The notes under the pieces: model-generated | Database searches by the model: none | What the model was told of the DNA's origin: nothing | Seen by the model: only the letters and a program-made list of their open reading frames with translations | Program-made: the position numbers and the translations under genes | Shown: positions 1-9,553 of the stretch, in pieces | Position numbering within the stretch: the stretch's first letter is position 1 | Layout of the letters: the number at the start of each line of letters is the position of its first letter | From: Paraglomus occultum | Lineage: Eukaryota; Glomeromycota; Glomeromycetes; Paraglomerales; Paraglomeraceae | Assembly: GCA_910592205.1 (NCBI GenBank) | Contig: CAJVPJ010000764.1 | Span: 1 to 17,128, forward strand | Reading direction: 5' to 3' | DNA: 17,128 nt

Positions 1-138
1 TTGCGCAACATAACCTTTTATTTTTTACGCTTATTAATGAAACGTGTGTGGGATGAGGATGGGAACAGATAGGAACTTGCAAATTTGTTGTTCCCATCAT
101 GTGATTTTTAATCCGCCAATCAGGGATCGGCACAAATT

Positions 139-163
139 GGAACGGAACGGAACGGAATTGAAC
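139..163. repeat. GGAAC pentanucleotide microsatellite
   Basis: Three perfect GGAAC units are followed by two decayed ones (GGAAT, TGAAC). It is a minor simple repeat with no evident role. Confidence 0.7.
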
Positions 164-420
164 AGGCCTATTAAATTAGAACATTATTTTGCAAACTAGC
201 AATTGGGGTATGTCTATTGTTCAACCCCCATATTTTTACTCTTCTTGTCGTTTGATATCGCGTAGATCGAGAAAACCTTTAAAAGTTTATATACTTGTAA
301 ACGTATTAGTCATAGCGAATTTTCGACACCCTAATTTACCTTATGATCTACTTGTATTCGTGGCGTTTAGGAGTTTGATGATCCATTTCATCATCATAAA
401 ACGCTGATTGGACTAACGTC

Positions 421-485
421 AGATAAGGAATTATCTCACGATTATCAGATCGATGGGCCAATCTACTGATAACACTATTTTATCA
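421..485. promoter_or_regulatory. Cluster of five GATA-factor-like sites
   Basis: WGATAA cores occur at 421-426 (+), 431-436 (-), 442-447 (-), 467-472 (+) and 480-485 (-). The first two form an inverted pair with a 4-bp spacer. A further core lies at 769-774. Fungal GATA factors bind this core and commonly control nitrogen or iron responses. The core is short and AT-rich, so chance clustering is possible. The next gene downstream starts at 883. Confidence 0.3.
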
Positions 486-736
486 TTGGTGATTAGATGA
501 TATGGGCGCATAATAATAGTCAGCTAATTAGGGGGAACCACGTTTTCGGGAGAAGGGGGAAACTCATCAAACCATATTGGACAAAAAAGTATGCACAATA
601 TAACTCTACTATCATTGTTACGATTATCTATCGATATTAAATGATCGATGTGACATCGTATCTCACACTGTAACTGCGGAACGATATATGATAAATGACT
701 TTTGATAAGCACTGTGAAACCGCTATTAGTTTATAT

Positions 737-744
737 TATAAAAT
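737..744 (+). promoter_or_regulatory. TATA-like box upstream of the 450-residue protein gene
   Basis: TATAAAAT lies about 140 bp before the ATG at 883, a plausible distance for a fungal core promoter. The surroundings are AT-rich, so this is only a candidate. Confidence 0.3.
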
Positions 745-882
745 AAACAGTAAACATTCCATCTATCCTTATCACACAGATTAACTCCCAGGATCGGGTA
801 ACTTGTGGGGGAAGCTTTTTCCAGTTTTGTGGCTATCTTTACAACACAACAAACTTTCTCCACTTTACGATTAAATGTCACC

Positions 883-2552
883 ATGAGCATCACCGTATAC
901 CCTTCTCCAGCTTCTTCTCAACCGGTGCTTACAGAGTCTGTTCCGTATACTATTCTACCTGCTCCATTTGCCTCCGTTGTTGTTTTCAGCGCTGCTCAAC
1001 ATCAGCAAGCAAAGCAGATAGTAGCAGTCTTAGATCAGGAAATTAGAAACTCTGGAGGTAAAGTAAATTGACTATTGTCGTTATTCGAGAGTCGTGATGA
1101 GAGTAGCAAACCAACGAGAATTGCGAATGAGACTTGACATCTCCGAATTAACTTGTTAGGCGTATATGTAACTTACCACCACCGAAAATTCCCTTTATTT
1201 TTCTTTAACTAGTCAAGATAAAGTTTATCGACGATAAATTGTCAACAGATGAGAAGGCAGAATATACAATCATCATGGAGGATATTACTCCCCTCTACGC
1301 AAAGATTAATCGATTGATACCTCTGTATTACCTACTAACCAAGAATAGCAAGAAAGCAGTCAAGGAAATGCTAACAATGGTATTTATAAGAAATCGCAAA
1401 GGGTGAAGGTGTGAGTTGGGAAATATACGAGATAAGATAAGATCATAATCAGTTCTAGACCACGTAGATCGTTTTAGCCGTAACGCTAAGATTCATAACG
1501 ATCGTTATCATTCACGCACTATCTTCTTTTTCCTCCTACAGAAATACATGATACAACGGCAATTCATCGCTTTACCTGAGGACAAGTACGTTCTGAGGCT
1601 GGCAGATCTCAAAGCTCAACGGGATCTCTTGGCTCAATTGGAAAAATTCGAGGAACAAGCTCAGAAATTATCAACGGAAGGCGGATATGCAGTGTGTGAA
1701 GTAAGATTTGAATGGACCAAGACCAATAACAATGAGAATGCTGATACCTCTAGCAATCCTAGTAACAATCGACTAACTCCCCCGGCTTGTGATGACGCTG
1801 AAAGGATGATAGTTGATGAAGTCGAACAAGACGGAAAGATTACGTCAAATATATCACCAGCGGTGAAGACAACACTCGCAACAGTATCACCTCCTCCATC
1901 ACCGCTCCCACCACCACAGACAATGCCGACGGGTGCGCGGGCCCTGGCCAAATTTCTCAGTCTAATTCCGCCAGATGGAAACGATAATAATTCAATAGAA
2001 TATTTATCGGATCGGGTGGGCGATCTATTTATACCAATGAGGAAAAACAACAACACCGTGCCTGCCGCTACCACAGGAAATGCTAATGCAAACAACGTAA
2101 GAAATAATTCCGACACATTACCTTTGAGCGGGATTACCAACAACCTTACATTCGCTAGATCGGCGGATAAGGTATCTGCAGGAGTACAAATAACGCCATC
2201 TTTGGGTAAAATGAAAAAGAGCACAGAGGCGGGACGAAGGCGAACAAATCAGAAAAAAGAGTTGAGGAAGGATATCGTAAACAATAAAGCTAATGTTAAT
2301 GAGAATATGGCAGTAGATGAAAATAGAGAAATAAGTGATAGTCCTGGTCATAACAATGAGAACAACACGGCAAAAGTATTAATAAAGGATGAGAGTAACA
2401 CCTCTACAAATACCACACCTCTTACGACTGCTAATACTAACATCAATGAACTAGTCAAGAATGAAGAGACGTCAGCAAAGAACACTCATGCTAACATAAG
2501 CGGGAACGAGTCGATGCAGATTGAAGATACAAGTGATTTCATGGCAGAGTGA
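883..2552 (+). CDS. Unidentified 450-residue protein, helical N-half and Asn/Thr-rich tail (3 exons)
   Basis: The model joins 883-1057, 1213-1379 and 1542-2552. Donors are GTAAAG and GTATTT, acceptors AACTAG and CCTACAG, and the frame stays open across both junctions (phases 1 and 0). I chose the ATG at 883; an in-frame GTG further upstream at 805 is not a eukaryotic start. Residues 1-58 are mixed hydrophobic. Residues 59-156 look strongly helical, with a PLYAKINRLIPLYYLLTK stretch near 89-106, MKYMIQRQF near 114-122 and a likely coiled coil at 130-156. The remainder is low complexity, rich in Asn, Thr and Ser, with a Pro run near 230-240 and a basic nuclear-localisation-like patch at 337-357. 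The helical part reminds me of the segment after the KIX domain in fungal Mediator tail subunits of Med15 type, but that is memory and unchecked. The basic patch and disordered tail suggest a nuclear protein. I do not assign a function. Confidence 0.75.
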
Positions 2553-2617
2553 TGAGGAACAATTTTTTTTCCCCGGGCAAGGTTGGGGAAGGTGTGGTGG
2601 TGTGTGAGAGAGTGGAT

Positions 2618-2646
2618 GGGTGTGTGTTGGGGGAAGGGAGATTGGG
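2618..2646 (+). other. G-rich run with G-quadruplex pattern in the 3' untranslated region
   Basis: Four G runs of at least three (2618-2620, 2629-2633, 2636-2638, 2644-2646) are separated by loops of 8, 2 and 5 bases. This lies inside a G/T-rich tract that stands out from the AT-rich surroundings and would be transcribed as the G-rich strand. Confidence 0.4.
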
Positions 2647-2986
2647 TGGATGGACACGCTATAAACGCGGGGGGACTTGAATGATTTTAAGGATATTTAT
2701 TCAATGTTGGTTGAAATGTTGCAAGACAAACTTTTCTTGTGATTGAGCGATTATAGTGGCTGTGTGTTAGTATTTAAAAAAAAAAGGCCAAACATGATTA
2801 GACCCGAGTAATTGATTATAATTAGCTCGTTTAATTTCATGCATTCGATCACTGAGCTTTTTTCTTTTTGTAAGTAGATTGATTCTGGTAGTAGTTTATT
2901 CAATTCCGTTAAATGTAAAAGTAATTCAACACTGATTGCACCCAGGATTCAAATAATAATCATATGTAAAGACTATCAATATTGAT

Positions 2987-2996
2987 AATAAATAAA
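2987..2996 (+). terminator. Doubled poly(A) signal AATAAATAAA
   Basis: Two overlapping AATAAA hexamers lie about 435 bp after the stop at 2552. This is a plausible cleavage and polyadenylation signal for the upstream gene, although the 3' untranslated region would be long. Confidence 0.4.
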
Positions 2997-3189
2997 TGGC
3001 TTAGAAAATGCAGACGGCTAATTCGAAACGAATGACAAGTTGTCAGGACACGCGATTAATAGCTTGGCGAAAACGAAATAGTCGCGGTTGAATTAAGAAT
3101 GGAAATGCTCGATCAGTGAATGCGTTCTTTCAGTGACGGTGATTGTCAATGCTATTGGACTTGCAGACCCGATTTTGGTTTTTCCTCAT

Positions 3190-3206
3190 GTCACGTCACG
3201 TCACGT
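3190..3206. promoter_or_regulatory. Tandem TCACG motif, CRE/E-box-like
   Basis: GTCACGTCACGTCACGT holds three overlapping CACGT/TGACGTGA-type sites, as recognised by bZIP or bHLH factors. It lies about 45 bp before the predicted start at 3250, a fitting place for a promoter element. Confidence 0.35.
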
Positions 3207-3249
3207 TTGCATAAGAAAGAAAAAGAACGCTTTCATCTATGAATAGACC

Positions 3250-3723
3250 ATGACTGGGATCTTCAAGGTATGGCGATGCAGAGGGCGAATTGTGCCGTAG
3301 GTTATTAAGTTTTCGCTACAAACAAGTGTACTGAGGGACACGCCTTTGCCACCAGGAACTGTAACATGTTGGCTCTTGCTTTCGGTAGACTATCCCACCA
3401 CGTGGTTCAGCCCTGGATCCTGTTCGTGTTCAAGTCAGGTATTGTGAAATAATAATGTTAATGGCATTCATACAATTTACAGTACTCTTGGAATAGCAAT
3501 GAATCGCGTCTCTCTTAATTGCTGATTTAGCCGATTCCCGTTGTCCGCCTCCAAATACATTAGAAGTATAGAATTGACTAACTTATTCTTCCTTTTTTTT
3601 TCCCCTCTCTTCCTAGCTTTAATCAAGTCAAATCTTCTCAATACGGATAAAGACGCCTTTCCCGCATGCAAACACGCTTTCAGACATTCAGCAGAGAAAT
3701 TAGTGACCGAGTTCACGGGTTGA
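3250..3723 (+). CDS. Putative 69-residue protein with half histone-fold-like region (4 exons)
   Basis: The model joins 3250-3267, 3389-3438, 3531-3565 and 3617-3723. Phases (0, 2, 1) agree at every junction and the open frame ends at TGA. The third intron (51 nt) is textbook: GTATAG donor, TGACTAAC branch site, long pyrimidine tract, CCTAG acceptor. The first two introns (121 and 92 nt) have weaker but acceptable signals. The protein begins MTGIFKTIPPRGSALDPV and its later part (about residues 24-67) runs FPLSASKYIRTLIKS, a loop, then TDKDAFPACKHAF and a second helix. The spacing of FP, Ile and K-D-A...A...A matches helix 1, loop and helix 2 of histone-fold proteins such as DNA polymerase epsilon subunit 3 (POLE3/Dpb4). 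A third helix is missing, so an extra 3' exon may exist or the resemblance is accidental. It could also be a lineage-specific small protein. Confidence 0.4.
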
Positions 3724-4052
3724 GAATGTAGACGAGTTTTGGTTTCGATTTGCACCTTTTGGTTGGGGATTGAACAAAATCGAGTTGAGATTGGCATGTG
3801 CTTGGAATGGCCCCATATACAGTACATCCCTCCAACGCTCACTTGTTACAAGATATCCGGCTTGTCAACAAACCCAGCCTTACTCACCAATCATTTTGCA
3901 GATTGCCCTTTTGCATCAACTGCAAAGTATTGCTAAATGAGTTGGATTTGCTTTCTGCGAGTCATATCCAATCTTAATAACTGATCCAGCAATTACATAA
4001 TCTGTGTGGGTAGATTTGATGGTTAGCAGCAAGTCGAACAATTATCACTATT

Positions 4053-4310
4053 CTAAGCAGTGTCATTATTACAAGCGTAGCCGTTGGAACCACTCTTCAT
4101 AACTCTAATACAAGTCGATCGAATACCTAGCCTGTTTACGTAGAATCGACACTGTAAAACTTTCTGATTTGTAATAAACTCGACATGTTGCAACAGATTA
4201 CAAATGTAAATGTTCTTTATATTCCAATTTGTAAATGATAATGCAATTTTCGTGTTCATGGCTATAAACGTCACAATGACGATTAATAGATTCTGTGGCA
4301 CATTTAACAT
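4053..4310 (-). CDS. Candidate small secreted protein with four cysteines (85 residues)
   Basis: A single-exon frame starts at the ATG at 4310 with A at -3. Residues 1-25 look like a signal peptide: short polar start, hydrophobic core LLIVIVTFIAM at 8-18, then IALS near 22-25 as a possible cleavage site. The mature part of about 60 residues has Cys at 37, 54, 67 and 80, an even number and fairly even spacing that would suit two disulfides, and ends in NDTA. No family is recognised. Small secreted cysteine-containing proteins are the typical class of effector candidates in mycorrhizal fungi, so that is one reading. An equally serious alternative is a chance open frame in an otherwise gene-free 1.4-kb gap. 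No clear TATA box or poly(A) signal supports it. Confidence 0.3.
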   Translation of the reverse strand: MLNVPQNLLIVIVTFIAMNTKIALSFTNWNIKNIYICNLLQHVEFITNQKVLQCRFYVNRLGIRSTCIRVMKSGSNGYACNNDTA

Positions 4311-5010
4311 TTGAAAATGTTTAGGCGTCTCTGACTCTTGTCGCCATTATTACAAACTCGTGCATACGGATAAAATAATCGCTCGGTACAGCATACTCGA
4401 AAATCGGTTATTCATGCGTTATTTATCTTTCCATTCGGATCCTTGAATCACCCGTAAAGTGTGCAGATAATTTAAACAAAGTAAAGCACACAACCAAACA
4501 AACACAAATAGTTAGACAGATTACGAATATTTTCTCATAACACGTTTCCTAATTAATGCCAACGATTATCGTGGAAGCAAGAATTACGAGAATAGTAATT
4601 TATTGCATATAATGATGCACCTTTATCGTCGAACCATATTTTAACACGATCTTTAATTTTCCGACTGCTTTCTTATAAAGATAATTATTTGTTTGAAAAG
4701 TCAGCAAATTTTCGGATAAATAAATCCAAATTGGGTTTCCGGAAGTAATATATTAGTATTTGTGACACGTTTGCCGAGTGATAACTGAAGCAGGTCCGGA
4801 CTTTTCGGATTGGCTCCGACAAACGGTACAGAAATTAGTGAATGTCGGGAAAATTTATCCACCGAGTACCAATTACATCATTTCCCATCTCGTGTCATTT
4901 AATTATTGCATTAACCCTACCACCCCTTTCCGTGTTGGAAGTTGAAATACCAAACCCAAGACGGAAAAATTTAGGACCACCCAATACTAAGATTACTTTT
5001 CTTCAAAACT
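4311..5010. other. Intergenic DNA between the small secreted candidate and MGST3
   Basis: AT-rich sequence with no open frame worth calling and no clear repeat. It probably holds the promoter regions of the genes on both sides, which point away from each other. Confidence 0.55.
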
Positions 5011-5016
5011 TATAAA
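5011..5016 (+). promoter_or_regulatory. TATA box of the MGST3-like gene
   Basis: TATAAA lies 118 bp before the ATG at 5129, and an A- and C-rich stretch suited to a fungal leader lies in between. Confidence 0.5.
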
Positions 5017-5128
5017 TTGGACGGATGGACGGCAAGCAAAATTTATTCAACAACTACAGTCGATTTCAGATCCAACTCTAGTCTACAAACCTTTTTTCTC
5101 TCTTACACTTAAAAGAAATCAAACCACG

Positions 5129-5913
5129 ATGACTACCATTACTATTTCAAGTGACTATGGTTATGTATGGATATCAATTTCGTACAACTCATGTCAGCCC
5201 AGCATACATACCATCTAGATTTGTTTTTGACTATTTGCATCGAATTTATAATACTAGGTCCTCCTCGCCGGTGTGGCTTCCACGATAATGACAACTTATC
5301 TTGGACTGCGTGTTGGTGGTGCTCGTGCCAGAGCAAAAGTTCCTTATCCATTTTGTAAGTATAATATTCTTGACTAATAGTATTTCGGAAACATAAAAAA
5401 AAAGCTAAATTTATCACATGATAATATTTATAGTGTATGCAGAGAAAGCCGAAGCCGAACAAGATAAAGACAAAATGGTTTTCAACTGTTATCAAAGAGC
5501 GCATCAGGTAAAAATAAAGTAATATGTGCGATCAGTATTCGACAGGTTTGAGAATTTATTATTTATCGAGTTTACTTTTTATTTATACAGAATACTTTAG
5601 AAAATTATCCCAGCTTTCTCCTCACGTAAGTTTGTGTTTCCAGTTATTTTTGTTATAATCACTTAAAATCACATTATTACTAAATTTAGAACCTTGTAAT
5701 TTTTTCAGACTTTTCGTAGCCGGTGTTGGATTTCCGAAAATTGCCGCAGCCTCAGGCTTTGTATGGATCGCGAGTCGCCTTGCATATGCTCACGGATACT
5801 ACACCGGTGACCCTAAAAAGAGATCGAGAGGATTTTTCGGCTATATTGGGATGTTGACATTATTGGCTACTTCAACTCTTACTGGAGTAAAAACGATAAC
5901 AAATGGCTTTTAA
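5129..5913 (+). CDS. MGST3: Microsomal glutathione S-transferase 3-like MAPEG protein (5 exons)
   Basis: Exons are 5129-5164, 5258-5354, 5434-5507, 5591-5625 and 5709-5913. All junctions are GT-AG and keep frame, giving 148 residues; human MGST3 has 152. Order: YGYVLLAG and first membrane helix (about 10-32); basic loop; FNCYQRAHQNTLENYP (about 64-79), the MAPEG signature with the Arg and Asn that help bind glutathione; second and third membrane helices; then RLAYAHGYYTGDPKKRSRG (about 107-125), the strongest family match; and a fourth helix near the C-terminus. MGST3-type MAPEG proteins are integral membrane enzymes of the ER and outer mitochondrial membrane. They show glutathione-dependent peroxidase or leukotriene C synthase activity in animals and serve oxidative-stress defence in fungi. 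The intron positions break conserved motifs cleanly (after AHQ, within LLT), which supports the model. The gene converges on the copper ATPase. Confidence 0.95.
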
Positions 5914-5954
5914 TCTAGAGTTCAAATATCATTTCTGTTACATATTTATACATT

Positions 5955-5960
5955 AATAAA
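5955..5960 (+). terminator. Poly(A) signal of the MGST3-like gene
   Basis: AATAAA lies 42 bp after the stop codon, which is ideal spacing for the end of this transcript. Confidence 0.6.
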
Positions 5961-6164
5961 TGACCCTATATTAATCTTTAAAACCAATGCTTGTTTATTG
6001 CGTATAAACAAATACGTCAAATTCCAAAATTGAGAAAGAAACCAATGATGAGTAAGGCCGGACATAAATATATTTACTAGCTCCATTGGCATGTCATTTT
6101 TATGAGGCCGTCACTATATAACCGGCGGCGTTGTCATTGAGGATCACTTTGAAAGTTTTTAATC

Positions 6165-6170
6165 TTTATT
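6165..6170 (-). terminator. Candidate poly(A) signal of the copper ATPase gene
   Basis: AATAAA on the minus strand, about 210 bp past the ATPase stop codon. Other A-rich variants lie closer, so this is a candidate only. Confidence 0.35.
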
Positions 6171-6379
6171 CAAGACCACCGCATTAGCAAATGTCGCTGA
6201 AGTTGTAAAATCGCATTAATATTAAACACTCTAATTGATGCTGATACATTTTAATAATATTTTCGCTTTGTAAAAAAGAATTTTTTTGGACCCTGAAATT
6301 TTACATATGGTTTTTGATTATATACTGTATATTAATATATACAAATATATTCTATATATAATATTTTCAATATACTTTT

Positions 6380-9300
6380 TTACTCCCTCTCTTTGAACCT
6401 CTTCAATAATAGACTACTCATTATAACACTAATCGAACTAACAACCATAGCCAATCCAGCCAATTCAGGCGGTAACCCTATTTTAAATATGGGGAAAAAC
6501 ACGCCAGCAGCTATCGGAATAGCCAGACTATTATACAAAAAAGCCCACATAAAGTTAATTCTTATTCTTTTGATTATCGCCTGCGATAACCGTATCATTG
6601 TAATCAGCGACGCCAGAGTAGACCGCGTGAGTATAACCGACGAAGACTCGATCGCAATGTCCGTGCCCGATGCGATCGATATCCCCAGATCAGCCTGAGC
6701 CAAAGCGGGTGCATCGTTTATCCCATCTCCGACCATGGCCACGACCGGTCGATTAACAGATGCGGTGGTGGGATTTTCTTCTTCTTGCGGAAGTTTCTTT
6801 AACATTTTTATTGGAGACTTGGTGTTTTTGATCATTGCGTAATCTTGTTGTCGTCGCTGTAGCCATTTGATCTTTTCCGCTTTGTTCTCGGGTGTTACTT
6901 GAGCAAGGACGTTATCGATACCCACTTGTCTAGCAATCTCTTTGGCCGCAATGGGATGATCTCCGGTAATCATCCATACATCTATTCCCATACTCTTTAG
7001 CGCATTAATCGTATTAACCGAGTCGGGTCGAACAACATCAGCTATTCCAAACTGAGCTATAATGAAACGAGAATTGTTTGCGTTTGCATTTGCGTCTGTG
7101 TCTGTGCCCGTCTTGCCGACTGCATTCATGTCCATGGCTGCTACAACAACTGATTGTCCCTGTTGACGCCATTTGGTGAGCGTGGATTGTGTTTTTTGTT
7201 TGGAAATATCGGGCGGATAAGCAAAGCCGAGAGAATCAATCCAGTCGTAATTACCAACGTATACTGTGAGTTGATGGCTTGCTGATGAGGACAGTTTGTG
7301 TGGTAAAAGTATCGACGATTGCGGTGCCGATACAGTGACTGTAGCCTGCAATCCCTTACCGGGTACTTCTGTTACCGCGTCGAGCGTTATACCAGTCAAT
7401 GACGCGAACGATCGAGACTCGTCAGCATCTGATTGATGAACATCCGGTTGCAATTTGGCGAGTATATATTGTGACACTGCGCGTGCGAGAGGGTGGTCAC
7501 TTGCCGACTCGACAGATCCGAGAATGTGTAGTAGCAATTCCTCCCGCTGCTGTCTATCTTTTTCGATCAATTCATTTTTGGCATCGACATACAATTCAGA
7601 ATTGACCACCTTTGGTTTACCATACGTGAGAGTACCCGTCTTATCGAATGCAATGGTATTAATGCGACTGGCCATTTGCACCGCTTCTCCGCCTCCCTTG
7701 ATTAATATTCCCAGCCTGGCTGCGACTCCTGTACCAACCATGATGGCCGTCGGAGAAGCTAATCCCATTGCGCATGGACAGGCAATGACTAATACTGAAA
7801 TGGCGAAAAATAGTGCAAACACTAGATAACTCTGATGTTCTGGTATCCATTCCTTGGGAATCGCGTTGGTAGCTCCGAGAATTATCCAAATTACAAAGTC
7901 GACCAAAGATATCAATATTACCGTCGGAACAAAGTACTGTGATATCTTATCAGCCAACACTTCAATCGGTGCCTTTTTTGATGCTTGTGCTTGGTGCACC
8001 AGATTAATTATTCTAAAAAGAGTAGTGTCCGATCCAACGTGTGTTACTCTAATCCAGGTAGGCGAGGTAAGGTTGACCGTGGCTGACATTACCTGCTCTC
8101 CCTTGGATTTAGCGATCGGTATCGGTTCACCGGTAAGCATCGATTCGTCAATCGTGGTAATGCCGCGGATTATTACTCCATCGCAGGGAAACTTGGCTCC
8201 AGCATTGACTTTGAGGGTATCTCCGACTTTGCAAGACATTAAAACGATAATATTAGCGAGTTTTTCAAACAAAAAAAATTTTGAATAGTCATTATCGCTT
8301 TACCTTGTATTAACGCTAGATCAACTTCTTCCTCAATCTCTTCGTCGCCATTGACTTTATTCTCTTTTACTAGGATTGCCTTATCTGGTTGTAGTTCCAT
8401 TAACTTGGTAATACTGTCCAACGTCTTTCCTTTCGCCATTGCTTCCATCCATTTGCCGAGCCATATGAAAGTAATTAAAAATACAGACGTCTCGAAAAAT
8501 TGCATTCCGTCCGAGTCAATTTGGTTAGTCATCGCCATTATGACGTTAGCGATTGATCCAAAATAGGCAACCGACGTTCCAATGGCGACAAGCGTTTCCA
8601 TGTTGGCCGCGTGCGCATAACGCAGTGATTTATACGCTTTGATGTAAAATGGAGCTCCGAGATAGAATTGTACGGGAGTAGCCAGTGTAAATAAAATTAG
8701 AGTGCCAATGTCTAGTCCAGGTGTAATTTGAGTCTGTAGCTTCATTCTGACTGGATTATCGTTTGGTAACCATAGCATTATGACCATTGCTATAAGAAAA
8801 GTAGGAATGCCGGCAGCAAGAGAAATAAGAAATCTCCTTTGAAGCAACTTTTGTTGTTTTATTACTCGTTCTCGTATCATATTTTTATTTGATTGGGTCA
8901 CCATTAATTTGGCATCGTATCCAACATTATTCACTGCGTCTATTAGATCGCGTGGTCCTGTAACACGTGACAGATGCTCTATCAATGCTTCATTAAGCAA
9001 GAGGTTGACATTAACCGACAACACTCCTGGTAATTTTTGTAGAGTGTCTTGTATGGTGTTGACACAGGAAGCACACGACATGCCGGTAATAGACAATCGA
9101 GTTGTTGTTGGAGGCAATTCAGTGCTAGTAACGTCTGATATCTGCGCAGGAGTCTTGATATCGTTGGTAGCTGACTTGTGTTCAATGTTCTGGGGTTGAA
9201 CAGTGACCGAATCGACTTCATACCCAATATTAGTAATAGCATCAGAAATAGCTACTGTGGTGAGCGATGGATCGGTAAAATTGAAGCGTGTGTCTCCGGT

Positions 9301-9483
9301 AAGTAAATTGACAACGACAGATTCTGTTATAACAGATGGGAGTAATTTTACAGCTCTCTCAACTGCTGAGACGCAACTAGCGCAGGTAAGTCCTAATGTG
9401 GTTAAAGAGGCCTTGTATAGTGTGTTATGGTGCGACGAATCTATAATTATGGATGGAATATCGTTTTGATTATGGTGAGCCAT
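6380..9483 (-). CDS. CCC2: Copper-transporting P1B-type ATPase, Ccc2/ATP7 family (2 exons)
   Basis: Exon 1 is 9483-8304 and exon 2 is 8226-6380. The 77-bp intron (GTAAAG...TGCAAAG) splits a Val codon inside the conserved LIQVGD stretch. The product has 1008 residues, close to yeast Ccc2 (1004) and likewise with two N-terminal heavy-metal domains: TCASC (Cys 34 and 37) and SCASC (Cys 137 and 140). Membrane helices begin near 217. Catalytic landmarks, in order: TGE 425-427 (dephosphorylation), CPC 543-545 (copper site in the membrane), DKTGT from Asp 588 (phosphorylated Asp), SDHPL 636-640 and PGKG 682-685 (ATP binding), TGDH 814-817, GDGINDAP 893-900, then two last helices with YN near 958 and MxxSS near 987-991. 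Such pumps move Cu(I) from the cytosol into the Golgi lumen to load copper enzymes such as multicopper oxidases, or across the plasma membrane. Two poorly conserved insertions lie near 768-778 and 853-885. All catalytic residues are intact. Confidence 0.97.
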
Positions 9484-9544
9484 TATTGAGAAAGTGATAA
9501 TGGTTTAGTAGAGTATTGGGACACATCTGCAAAGAGGCTCTCAT

Positions 9545-9553
9545 TATATATAT
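9545..9553 (-). promoter_or_regulatory. TATA-like element upstream of the copper ATPase
   Basis: A TATATATAT run lies 62-70 bp before the ATG at 9483 on the minus strand. I saw no convincing copper-response element nearby. Confidence 0.35.

Larger units (their letters stand above)
1..882. other. Upstream intergenic region with short repeats and GATA-type sites
   Basis: No convincing gene is visible. The open frames here are short, have no recognisable domain and lack splice continuity. The stretch holds a small GGAAC repeat (139-163), a cluster of WGATAA cores (421-485), and a TATA-like box with another TTATCA site just before the first gene. Low-complexity AT-rich sequence makes up the rest. 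Confidence 0.6.
2553..3249. other. 3' region of the 450-residue gene and promoter of the next mini-gene
   Basis: No gene is seen here. It contains a G-rich stretch just after the stop (about 2576-2652), a doubled poly(A) signal near 2987-2996, and a tandem TCACG element at 3190-3206 before the next predicted start at 3250. Confidence 0.6.
5914..6379. other. Convergent intergenic region between MGST3 and the copper ATPase
   Basis: This holds the two 3' untranslated regions of converging genes, with poly(A) signals on each strand. Positions 6310-6375 are almost pure AT with TATATA runs. No gene is seen. Confidence 0.65.

Noticed and set aside
524-712. Short minus-strand open frame of 62 codons
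   Set aside because: Too short, no domain and no regulatory context.
1661-2224. Long minus-strand open frame of 187 codons
   Set aside because: It lies entirely opposite exon 3 of the plus-strand gene, mirrors its low-complexity codons and has no domain or splice context.
3477-3842. Minus-strand open frame of 121 codons
   Set aside because: It is the antisense of the mini-gene exons, including its intron pyrimidine tract, which becomes an artificial Lys/Arg run.
5142-5504. Minus-strand open frame of 120 codons across MGST3
   Set aside because: It is antisense to exons and introns of a strongly supported gene.
7455-8288. Plus-strand open frames inside the copper ATPase
   Set aside because: They are shadows of the ATPase coding strand with no independent signals.
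8239-8303. Exon 1 of the copper ATPase continuing to a stop in the intron
   Set aside because: Reading through breaks the conserved LIQVGD stretch, while splicing the 77-bp intron restores it exactly. Intron retention would only give a truncated product.
6380-9483. Bacterial CopA-like ATPase acquired by transfer
   Set aside because: It has a spliceosomal intron, two metal-binding domains and the Ccc2 length, which fit an ordinary fungal gene.
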